Part shown: positions 1 to 6,033 of the stretch, one piece after another
How positions within the stretch are numbered: the stretch's first letter is position 1
How the letters are laid out: each line of letters opens with the position of its first letter
From: an uncultured Acetatifactor sp.
GTDB taxonomy: Bacteria > Bacillota > Clostridia > Lachnospirales > Lachnospiraceae
Assembly: GCA_948896875.1 (NCBI GenBank)
Contig: CAQUWW010000141.1
Span: 1 to 7,816 of the forward strand
Direction of reading: 5' to 3'
Length of the DNA: 7,816 nt
Position numbers and translations under genes: made by a program
Notes under the pieces: generated by a model
What the model was told of the DNA's origin: nothing
The model's database searches: none
The model's input: the letters and a program-made list of their open reading frames with translations, nothing else

Positions 1-633
1 ATTAGTAAATATGCCGAAAGTGAAAAATTGTTCAAAAAAAGGTTGAAATTTTTAATCAACGATCATGGTCTTGCCATTGGATTGACTTCCATATATCCCA
101 GATGTCTGGGATATGGACTGAACGCAGGGATGTTGCTTCGATATGGATTGGAAAAATGCAGCACTGTCAGGGAGTTTACAGAAGCGCTGAGACACCTGCC
201 CATCGCCTCCGCGCAGACCTTTACGGCAGCGGACAGGACGGGAAGTGTGGCGGTCATAGAATGCAATGCCCGGGGGATGGAAGTCTGTTATGCGGATGAG
301 AAACATAAGAAGCAAAGTTTTGTCTCGGCTGTAAATTCGTTTCATCTGGACGGCATGAGGGCCTGGCGGACGGACGGCATGGACGACTGGGATTCGGAAG
401 CGCGATATGAAACTATCCGGAAGGCGTTTGAGCAGGGAGACAGAACGGAGGCGGTAACTTTTGCCATGGACGTACTAAGCGGAAAATACGGCTTTATTTG
501 CCAGTATGACAGGAAGACAGGGAAGGATACCGTGTGGTCGGTGGTCTATGATGTGACCGGCGGGAAGATTTACCGGTGTGAGGGGAATCCTTTCCGGAGG
601 AAATATAGAGAGGACAGGCGGTTTTGCTTTTGA
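1..633 (+). CDS. C45-type Ntn hydrolase / acyl-CoA:6-APA acyltransferase-like protein, 5'-truncated
   Basis: The frame is open from base 1 to a TGA at 631-633, giving 210 residues, so the gene begins left of the window; the TTG at 28 is just an internal codon. The run NDHGLAIGLTSIYP, then GYGLNAGMLLRYGLEKC, then LPIASAQTFTAADRTG and VAVIECN is the pattern of the C45 / linear amide C-N hydrolase family, whose members cleave themselves to expose an N-terminal Cys and hydrolyse or transfer acyl groups on amides. That family is typically about 330-350 residues, so roughly the first third, including the catalytic Cys, is missing here and activity cannot be judged. There is no signal peptide or membrane segment in the visible part. 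The C-terminus is short and basic. A hairpin terminator follows 13 nt after the stop, so it is probably transcriptionally separate from what follows. The family call is fairly firm; the substrate is unknown. Confidence 0.8.
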   Translation: MSKYAESEKLFKKRLKFLINDHGLAIGLTSIYPRCLGYGLNAGMLLRYGLEKCSTVREFTEALRHLPIASAQTFTAADRTGSVAVIECNARGMEVCYADEKHKKQSFVSAVNSFHLDGMRAWRTDGMDDWDSEARYETIRKAFEQGDRTEAVTFAMDVLSGKYGFICQYDRKTGKDTVWSVVYDVTGGKIYRCEGNPFRRKYREDRRFCF

Positions 634-645
634 TGGTATCAGAAA

Positions 646-677
646 GAGACATCTCTTCGGAGGTGTCTTCCTTTTTT
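646..677 (+). terminator. Intrinsic terminator with C(UUCG)G tetraloop
   Basis: GACATCTC (648-655), loop TTCG and GAGGTGTC (660-667) form an 8-bp stem with one U-G wobble, extendable by about two more pairs to 646-669. The loop is the exceptionally stable UUCG tetraloop closed by C-G. A TTCC and then a six-T run (672-677) follow. It lies just after the C45 gene stop. The same 20-base core recurs at 1796-1815. Confidence 0.8.
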
Positions 678-711
678 GGAAAAATAGCTTTTAGAACTTT
701 TTGGAAAAATA
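673..711. repeat. Short direct repeat TTTTTGGAAAAATA
   Basis: The 14-base string TTTTTGGAAAAATA occurs at 673-686 and again at 698-711, a 25-base period. Each copy pairs a T-tract with an A-tract around GG. The second copy ends 24 bases before the -35 box of the Rpn-gene promoter. The spacing would suit phased A-tracts or an upstream promoter element, but nothing more can be shown. Confidence 0.4.
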
Positions 712-735
712 ATAGACAAAAGTTGAGGTACCATC

Positions 736-763
736 TTGACAATACGACAAAACGTGCTATTCT
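736..763 (+). promoter_or_regulatory. Probable sigma-A promoter of the Rpn-family gene
   Basis: A perfect -35 box TTGACA (736-741) is followed after 16 bases by TATTCT (758-763), a 4-of-6 match to the -10 consensus. Transcription would begin near 770, leaving an AT-rich leader of about 140 bases before the start codon at 914. A second, consensus TATAAT (856-861) sits nearer the gene but has no recognisable -35 partner. Confidence 0.55.
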
Positions 764-903
764 ATATTCATAAAGCATATTAATTTCTCGAACATATTAT
801 TCAGATTTCCAAATCATCTAAATTTCATTCAGAAACTCTATGCTTTAATCCAAATTATAATTAAAAGGGCAGGAGTTTCCGCGATGATCTTCCTGTCCGC
901 AAC

Positions 904-909
904 AGGAGG
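904..909 (+). promoter_or_regulatory. Ribosome binding site for the Rpn-family gene
   Basis: AGGAGG lies 4 bases before ATG 914. An upstream in-frame ATG at 884 has its own AGGAG 8 bases ahead, so initiation ten codons earlier is possible. The family's usual opening (M-K-x-L-E-x-x-N-L, then D-D-F) starts at 914, which decides for the downstream start. Confidence 0.65.
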
Positions 910-913
910 AAAT

Positions 914-1759
914 ATGAAACGATTGGAAGACATGAATCTGGCGGACGACTTTCTGGCCTACAGTCTGACCGTTCACAAAACTTACGGGGAAGAGGCGTCC
1001 AGGTATATATTGGAGTGCATTTTGCAGCGAAAGATCCGACATCTTGTGGTAGTGCCGCAGAAAACCTGGTATGGGGAGACGCCGAAAAGCCATGGAGTGC
1101 GTTTGGATGTCTACCTGGATGAAGAGGATGGAGAGATATTTGACATGGAGCCGGATAATAATGACGGCAATTCCGATGTGGCGGCACTGCCCCGCAGAGT
1201 GCGTTTTTATCATTCAAAGATAGATGCGGGAAATTTGACTGCCGGTGAGGATTACAGTACTTTGCGGAATGTAGTGGTGATATTTATTACTACTTATGAT
1301 CCATTTGGATTAAATCGTATGATTTATACGATAAAAAATGGCTGTGTGGAGGAACCGGGGCTGATTTACGAGGACGGGGCCAGAACAATATTCTTTTATA
1401 CAAAAGGAAGAAAGGGAAATCCATCTGAAGAGCTGCAACAGCTGGCCAGGTATATGGAGCATTCTACTGTAGAAAATGCACAGTCAGCAGAATTAGCAAG
1501 GCTGCATGAGATGGTAACGGAAGTGAAAACGGACAGGGAAGTGGGGCTGGCATATATGAAAGCATTTGAGATTGAAAAACGGATAAGGGAGGGAGGAAGA
1601 GCAGAAGGAAGGGCAGAAGAGATTGTCAGGACTGGCTATGAGTTCGGTCTGTCCGATGAAGATATTCTGGGGAGGCTGCAGATGAAGCTGGATATATCCC
1701 GGGAATTGGCACAGAGATACCTGGAGAAATTTGGAAAGCAGATTGAAGCTGGTAGATGA
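914..1759 (+). CDS. Rpn family / PD-(D/E)XK nuclease-family putative transposase
   Basis: This is a 281-residue protein from ATG 914. The opening (LEDMNLADDF), G-V-R-L-D-V-Y (61-67), F-D-M-E (76-79), P-R-R-V-R-F-Y-H-S (93-101), AGEDY (110-114) and V-V-I-F-I-T (121-126) match, in order, the Rpn/PDDEXK-family proteins annotated as putative transposases or recombination-promoting nucleases in Firmicutes. Known Rpn proteins are DNA endonucleases that raise recombination; many paralogues have no demonstrated role. The likely metal-binding acids are D65 and E79. The residue two after the Glu is usually Gln or Lys but here is Asp (D81, in E-P-D), so catalysis is uncertain. The C-terminal third is charged and helical (about 190-281), ending in an L-S-D-E-D-I-L segment usual for the family. 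The gene has its own promoter and is bracketed by near-identical terminator hairpins, so it is an autonomous unit and not part of the sugar cluster. Confidence 0.82.
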   Translation: MKRLEDMNLADDFLAYSLTVHKTYGEEASRYILECILQRKIRHLVVVPQKTWYGETPKSHGVRLDVYLDEEDGEIFDMEPDNNDGNSDVAALPRRVRFYHSKIDAGNLTAGEDYSTLRNVVVIFITTYDPFGLNRMIYTIKNGCVEEPGLIYEDGARTIFFYTKGRKGNPSEELQQLARYMEHSTVENAQSAELARLHEMVTEVKTDREVGLAYMKAFEIEKRIREGGRAEGRAEEIVRTGYEFGLSDEDILGRLQMKLDISRELAQRYLEKFGKQIEAGR

Positions 1760-1793
1760 GATATTTATATTATTTAAACAGAGAGACAGGACA

Positions 1794-1820
1794 GGGACAT
1801 CTCTTCGGAGGTGTCCTTTT
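1794..1820 (+). terminator. Second UUCG-loop terminator, duplicate of the one at 648
   Basis: The same 20-base hairpin core as at 648-667 appears at 1796-1815, here strengthened by a G-C pair (1795/1816) and followed by TTTTCGTTTT. It lies 34 bases after the Rpn gene stop and would isolate that gene from the glycosidase cluster. The likeness to the first copy continues past the stem, through a TTTTGG-x-AAAAT segment at about 1824-1835. Confidence 0.8.
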
Positions 1821-1902
1821 CGTTTTGGCAAAATTATGATTGCAGGAAAGAAGCCAGTGTGATACCCTGAAATTATAGAAAATTCTGGGAACGGGACATC
1901 CG

Positions 1903-1919
1903 GAAGGGATATTCCCTTC
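1903..1919. promoter_or_regulatory. Palindrome upstream of the GH31/GH4 cluster (possible operator or leader hairpin)
   Basis: GAAGGG (1903-1908), ATATT, CCCTTC (1914-1919) is a perfect 6-bp inverted repeat with a 5-base centre. The flanks CC (1900-1901) and GG (1920-1921) could add two pairs around a bulged G. It ends 30 bases before the first GH31 start codon, where an operator or RNA hairpin controlling the cluster would be expected. No T-run follows, so it is not an intrinsic terminator. I could not find a convincing -35/-10 pair between 1821 and 1949. No regulator gene in the window identifies a binding protein. Confidence 0.4.
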
Positions 1920-1936
1920 GGAACGAAAATGGAAAG

Positions 1937-1944
1937 AAAGGAAG
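1937..1944 (+). promoter_or_regulatory. Ribosome binding site deciding the first GH31 start
   Basis: AAAGGAAG ends 5 bases before ATG 1950. The in-frame ATG at 1929 has only a weak GGAA ahead of it and would add seven charged residues (MERKEAH) that include this very site, so 1950 is preferred. Confidence 0.65.
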
Positions 1945-1949
1945 CGCAT

Positions 1950-3962
1950 ATGAATTTTTTCACAGAGAAAGACGGCGCACTGCTGTTTCGACGCAGGAGG
2001 GAACTGCTGGAAATTCGGCCCTGGGGCCTTGGCCTTCGCATTCGCGCCACAGAGAACAGGCAGTTTACGGACAGAGACTGGGCACTTTCCACTCCTGCCG
2101 CCGGGGCGGGAAGCATTGAAATCGGAGAGGAACAGGCAGTCGTAATCAACGGAAAAATAAGGGCGGTGATCACTGCGTATGGGAAAATGACCTTTCATAA
2201 TCAGGAGGGCAGAGAAATCCTGAAAGAATATTATCGCTCCTGGGACTATGGGACGAAGGACTGGAAGGAGCTGGACCAGATTACCATGGCCCGTACCGTG
2301 GCCAGGCAATTCAAAAATGTGGGCGGTGACAATTATGAGATTCATCTGCGGTTTGAGACAGACGACAGAGAGAGAATCTATGGGATGGGTCAATATCAGC
2401 AGCCGTACCTGAATCTGAAAGGCTGTACACTGGATATGGAGCAGAAGAACACACAGATTTCGGTCCCCTTCATGGTGTCGGACAGAGGATACGGACTGCT
2501 GTGGAACAACCCGGCGGTGGGACAGGCGGTGTTTGGCAAGAACAGGACCGAATTCTCCGTCCGGTCTTCCAGACAGCTGGATTATTGGATTGTGGCCGGG
2601 GATACGCCGGCGGAGATTGTGGAAAGTTATGCGGATGTGACGGGAAAGGTGCCGATGATGCCCGATTTCGGTCTGGGCTTCTGGCAGTGCAAGCTTCGCT
2701 ATCAGACCCAGGAAGAACTTCTGAATGTGGCAAGAGAATACCACAGAAGAGGGATTCCCTTAAGTGTGATTGTACTGGATTTCTTCCACTGGCCCTGCCA
2801 GGGAGACTGGACCTTTGACGAAGCCTATTTTCCGGACCCGGAGGGAATGATCAGAGAGTTGAAGGAGATGGGGATTCGCTTGATGGTTTCCATCTGGCCT
2901 ACGGTTGACCGTAAATCTGTGAATTATCAGGAGATGAAGGAGCGGGATCTGCTGGTGAGGACGGACAGAGGCATTTCCGCGACCATGGAGTGCTTCGGCA
3001 TGGAGGAGTTCATGGACCCCACCAATCCGGAGACCAGGCGTTTTGTCTGGGACATTGCGAAGAAGAATTATTTTGACAAAGGGGTGGCTTTGTTCTGGCT
3101 GGACGAAGCGGAGCCGGAGTATACCGCGGCAGATTTTGACCTGTATCGCTACTATGACGGTTCGGCGCTGGAATGTGCCAACGAGTATCCGGTGGGCTAT
3201 GCCCGTGCCTTTTATGATGGAATGCGGGAAGCGGGAGTGGAGAATCCGGTGAATCTGATTCGCTGTGCCTGGGCAGGGTCCCAGAGGTATGGCGCGCTGG
3301 TATGGTCCGGGGATGTTCCCTCTACTTTTACCTATCTGCGGAACCAGTTTACGGCGGGACTTCATATGGGAATGGCTGGCATTCCCTGGTGGACGGCGGA
3401 TATCGGCGGTTTCCACGGGGGCAATGTGAAGGAGCCGGCCTTCCATGAGCTGCTGATGCGCTGGTTCCAGTACGGCGCTTTCTGCCCGGTGATGCGTCTT
3501 CACGGAGACCGGGATCCTCATAAGCCGCCTATGAATCCGGAGGCCTCTTACGGAGGAGGTATCTGTTCTTCCGGAGCGGACAATGAGGTCTGGAGCTATA
3601 CCTCGGAGCTGGAAGAGATGATGATTTACTATATCCGTCTGCGGGAGTCCATGAAGGATTATATTCGGACGGCCATGGCGGAGGCCCATGAAAAGGGGAC
3701 ACCTGTCATAAAGCCCCTGTTCTATGATTTCCCGGAGGACCAGGCTGCCTGGGAGGCGGCAGATGTCTATCTGTTTGGACATGATCTGCTGGTTGCGCCC
3801 GTGCTGGAGGCCGGCGTGCGGGAGAGAAAGGTTTATCTGCCTACGGGCGCAGTGTGGACGGAGCGGGAGACCGGGGCTGTGTATCAGGGAGGACAGGAAG
3901 TACGGGTGGAGGCGCCGGTGAACCGGATTCCTCTCTTCGTGAAAAACGGAGGTTTACTGTAA
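1950..3962 (+). CDS. Glycoside hydrolase family 31 alpha-glycosidase (first of tandem pair)
   Basis: This 670-residue cytoplasmic enzyme (no signal peptide) is predicted to remove terminal alpha-linked sugars with retention. It has the full GH31 layout: an N-terminal beta-sandwich (about 1-235), a TIM barrel beginning at P-D-F-G-L-G-F-W-Q-C-K (238 onward), and a C-terminal beta domain from about 582. The nucleophile is D385 in F-W-L-D-E-A-E-P-E. The acid/base is D455 in V-W-S-G-D, 70 residues later, close to the usual GH31 spacing. The -1 subsite Asp (D277 in V-L-D-F-F-H-W) and the P-W-W-T-A-D-I-G-G-F and R-W-F-Q-Y-G motifs are present. The W-x-D-x-x-E-P-E nucleophile motif resembles XylS/Xyl31A alpha-xylosidases more than WxDMNE alpha-glucosidases, so alpha-xylosidase is one candidate; alpha-glucosidase or alpha-galactosidase activity cannot be excluded. 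It is followed 27 bases later by a paralogue with which it aligns along its whole length. Confidence 0.93.
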   Translation: MNFFTEKDGALLFRRRRELLEIRPWGLGLRIRATENRQFTDRDWALSTPAAGAGSIEIGEEQAVVINGKIRAVITAYGKMTFHNQEGREILKEYYRSWDYGTKDWKELDQITMARTVARQFKNVGGDNYEIHLRFETDDRERIYGMGQYQQPYLNLKGCTLDMEQKNTQISVPFMVSDRGYGLLWNNPAVGQAVFGKNRTEFSVRSSRQLDYWIVAGDTPAEIVESYADVTGKVPMMPDFGLGFWQCKLRYQTQEELLNVAREYHRRGIPLSVIVLDFFHWPCQGDWTFDEAYFPDPEGMIRELKEMGIRLMVSIWPTVDRKSVNYQEMKERDLLVRTDRGISATMECFGMEEFMDPTNPETRRFVWDIAKKNYFDKGVALFWLDEAEPEYTAADFDLYRYYDGSALECANEYPVGYARAFYDGMREAGVENPVNLIRCAWAGSQRYGALVWSGDVPSTFTYLRNQFTAGLHMGMAGIPWWTADIGGFHGGNVKEPAFHELLMRWFQYGAFCPVMRLHGDRDPHKPPMNPEASYGGGICSSGADNEVWSYTSELEEMMIYYIRLRESMKDYIRTAMAEAHEKGTPVIKPLFYDFPEDQAAWEAADVYLFGHDLLVAPVLEAGVRERKVYLPTGAVWTERETGAVYQGGQEVRVEAPVNRIPLFVKNGGLL

Positions 3963-3989
3963 TATAAGGAATAGAACAGGAGGAACCAG

Positions 3990-5936
3990 ATGAAATTCGA
4001 GATCAGAGACAATGCGATTTATTTTACCAGAGCAGGTGAATGGGGAAAGATTTCAGCCTGTGGGAAGAACTGCATTCGGTTCCAGGCTTCGCCCTCGGGG
4101 CCTGTGAAAGAAATAAACTGGACGCTGCTGCCGGGAGAGGCGAAGGCGAAAGCCTGGCTGGAGGGGAACACGGCGATTCTGGAGACCGGGGACATGCGGT
4201 GTGTCCTGTACGAAAACGGCAGGACAGTGTATTTCCGTGAGGGCAGAAAGATTTTGTCGGAAAAATGTGAGATGACCTTCAGCACGGGAATCCGGAATTA
4301 CCGCAGCAAGGGCAGCGGTCTCTGGAGCGGCCGGGTGACCTTTGAGCCGGTGGAAGGGGAGCATTTTTACGGTCTGGGACATGAGGCCACAGGATGTTTT
4401 GATCTGAAAGGCTGTACCATTGACTTGCGCCATGTGAACGCAAAGTGCACCATGCCGGTGGTGTATTCCTCTCTGGGGTACGGTTTCCTCTGGAATATGC
4501 CTTCCACGGGAACCTGTGAGCTGGCCTGCAACAGGACCCGGTGGAACAGTGATCGTATGCGGCAGATGGACTATGTGGTCATGGGGGGAGAGCCGGCGGA
4601 AGTGGCCCAGGCTCTTGCGGACCTGACGGGACATGCCCCCAGAATGCCGGAATATGGCCTTGGCTTCTGGCAGTGTAAGCTGCGGTATGAGACCCAGGAA
4701 GAGCTTCTGCAGGTGGCCAGACGCTACAAAGAGCTTGGGATTCCTGTGGATGTGATTGTGATTGACTATTTTCACTGGACAGAGCAGGGGGATTATAAAT
4801 TTGATCCCAGGTATTGGCCGGACCCCAAAGCCATGGCGGAGGAGCTGCATGCCATGGGCATTAAGCTGATGGTGTCCATGTGGCCCACCATCAATGAGAA
4901 AAGTGAAAATTACAGTGAAATGCTGGACAGGAATCTGCTGATCAGAACGGCCAGCGGTTCCAACAGAGTGTTCGACTTCTACGGCCCTCAGGCGGAAATC
5001 GATCCTACAAATCCGGAGACCAGAGCGTATGTGTGGTCGAAGCTGAAAGAGAATTACATAGACCAGGGGGTGGACTGCCTCTGGTTCGACGAGGCGGAGC
5101 CGGAGATTCATCCGGAGCATTTCGACAATCTGGTGCTCTCCCTGGGGAACGGAGACGAAGTGGGACTGCTGTATCCCTATTACTATGCGAAGCTGGTGTA
5201 TGACGGAATGATGGCGGATGGCAGGGAGGACATCGTCACACTGTCCAGATGTGCCTATCCCGGAGCCCAAAGATTTGGCACCCTGGTGTGGTCCGGAGAC
5301 ATTCCCTCCACCTTCGAGAGCCTGGCAGACCAGGTGAAGTCCGGACTGAACATGGCAATGTGCGGAATTCCCTGGTGGACCACGGATATCGGCGGCTTTT
5401 ACGGGGGACGGATAGAGACCGACTATTTCAGAGAGCTGATTGTCCGCTGGTTCCAGTACGGGCTGTTCTGTCCTGTCATGCGTCTCCACGGCAGTCGGGC
5501 CGGCCGGGACAATACGAAGACCATCATAGAGCCCTCCGGCGGCGACAACGAAATCTGGAGCTTCGGGGAGGAGAATTTTGAAATTTTAAAGGATTTGATT
5601 CTTCTGCGGGAGCGGCTGAGACCTTATCTCAGAAAGCATATGGATATCGCTTCGGAAAAGGGCATTCCCGTCATGCGGCCTATGTTCTTTGACTTCCCGA
5701 AGGACGAAGTGTGCTATGGGCTGGGAGAGCAGTATATGTTCGGAGACGATATCCTGTTCGCGCCCATTGTCCGTCAGGGAGAGCGTGCCAAAAAGGTGTA
5801 TCTGCCGGAGGGGAACTGGATTCTTGCAAGAGACCGGAAGGTTTACCCGGGCGGGACGTGGGTGGAAGTCACTGCGGACCTGAAGGAGTTTATTGCTTTT
5901 GTAAAAGAAGGCAGCGATGTCATCCATCTTTTTTGA
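3990..5936 (+). CDS. Glycoside hydrolase family 31 alpha-glycosidase (second of tandem pair)
   Basis: This 648-residue protein starts at ATG 3990 behind a perfect AGGAGG (3978-3983) with 6-base spacing. It aligns end to end with the preceding protein: barrel start M-P-E-Y-G-L-G-F-W-Q-C-K at 219, -1 subsite Asp D259 (V-I-D-Y-F-H-W), nucleophile D367 in W-F-D-E-A-E-P-E, acid/base D437 in V-W-S-G-D, again 70 residues apart, then P-W-W-T-T-D-I-G-G-F. All catalytic residues are intact and there is no signal peptide, so it should be an active cytoplasmic retaining alpha-glycosidase. The N-terminal domain and the loop after H500 (R-L-H-G) differ most from its neighbour; that loop is shorter here and lacks the Gly- and Cys-containing segment. 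The pair looks like an old tandem duplication that has since diverged, probably giving different aglycone or sugar preference. The precise substrate is unknown. Confidence 0.93.
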   Translation: MKFEIRDNAIYFTRAGEWGKISACGKNCIRFQASPSGPVKEINWTLLPGEAKAKAWLEGNTAILETGDMRCVLYENGRTVYFREGRKILSEKCEMTFSTGIRNYRSKGSGLWSGRVTFEPVEGEHFYGLGHEATGCFDLKGCTIDLRHVNAKCTMPVVYSSLGYGFLWNMPSTGTCELACNRTRWNSDRMRQMDYVVMGGEPAEVAQALADLTGHAPRMPEYGLGFWQCKLRYETQEELLQVARRYKELGIPVDVIVIDYFHWTEQGDYKFDPRYWPDPKAMAEELHAMGIKLMVSMWPTINEKSENYSEMLDRNLLIRTASGSNRVFDFYGPQAEIDPTNPETRAYVWSKLKENYIDQGVDCLWFDEAEPEIHPEHFDNLVLSLGNGDEVGLLYPYYYAKLVYDGMMADGREDIVTLSRCAYPGAQRFGTLVWSGDIPSTFESLADQVKSGLNMAMCGIPWWTTDIGGFYGGRIETDYFRELIVRWFQYGLFCPVMRLHGSRAGRDNTKTIIEPSGGDNEIWSFGEENFEILKDLILLRERLRPYLRKHMDIASEKGIPVMRPMFFDFPKDEVCYGLGEQYMFGDDILFAPIVRQGERAKKVYLPEGNWILARDRKVYPGGTWVEVTADLKEFIAFVKEGSDVIHLF

Positions 5937-5941
5937 AAAGG

Positions 5942-5968
5942 GGAACCGGTGTCGGCAAACCGGATTCC
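5942..5968 (+). promoter_or_regulatory. Intercistronic stem-loop between GH31 and GH4 genes
   Basis: GGAACCGG (5942-5949) pairs with CCGG-A-TTCC (5960-5968) to give an 8-bp stem with one bulged A and a 10-base loop. No U-run follows, only TTCCTTTAGG, so it is not a standard terminator. Six bases after the GH31 stop, it is placed to act as an mRNA processing or stability element that sets GH31 against GH4 levels. I see no convincing promoter in the 97-base gap. Confidence 0.4.
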
Positions 5969-6019
5969 TTCCTTTAGGAAAAATGGGAGAGTCAGGCTGT
6001 TCATTCGAAAAAAGGGAAA

Positions 6020-6029
6020 AGGAGTGGAG
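6020..6029 (+). promoter_or_regulatory. Ribosome binding site deciding the GH4 start
   Basis: AGGAG (6020-6024) lies 9 bases and GGAG (6026-6029) 4 bases before ATG 6034. The reading frame stays open back to an ATG at 5917 inside the preceding gene, but that would add 39 residues ahead of the Rossmann-fold strand, which in GH4 enzymes begins within a few residues of the N-terminus. Confidence 0.8.
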
Positions 6030-6033
6030 AAAA

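Noticed and set aside
494..778. Minus-strand 94-codon open frame across the C45 gene end
   Set aside because: It crosses the terminator hairpin and promoter region and reads as an antisense shadow.
1840..1879. Possible promoter TTGCAG with TGATAC or TATAGA ahead of the GH31 cluster
   Set aside because: Spacings are 14 or 28 bases and the -10 matches are poor; not enough to call a promoter.
1493..2744. Minus-strand open frames across the Rpn gene end and the GH31 start
   Set aside because: They run through the terminator and the RBS of real genes and have no recognisable protein features.
2760..3782. Long minus-strand open frame (340 codons) opposite the first GH31 gene
   Set aside because: Antisense shadow of a conserved enzyme; no ribosome binding site or motif supports it.
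4053..5489. Long minus-strand open frame (478 codons) opposite the second GH31 gene
   Set aside because: It lies wholly antisense to a gene with clear family motifs; the protein text is low in recognisable domains and rich in His/Pro/Arg, as expected of a shadow frame.
5917..6033. Upstream ATG extending the GH4 protein by 39 residues into the preceding gene
   Set aside because: No good ribosome binding site, and the extension precedes the Rossmann strand that normally starts GH4 proteins; ATG 6034 has a strong site.
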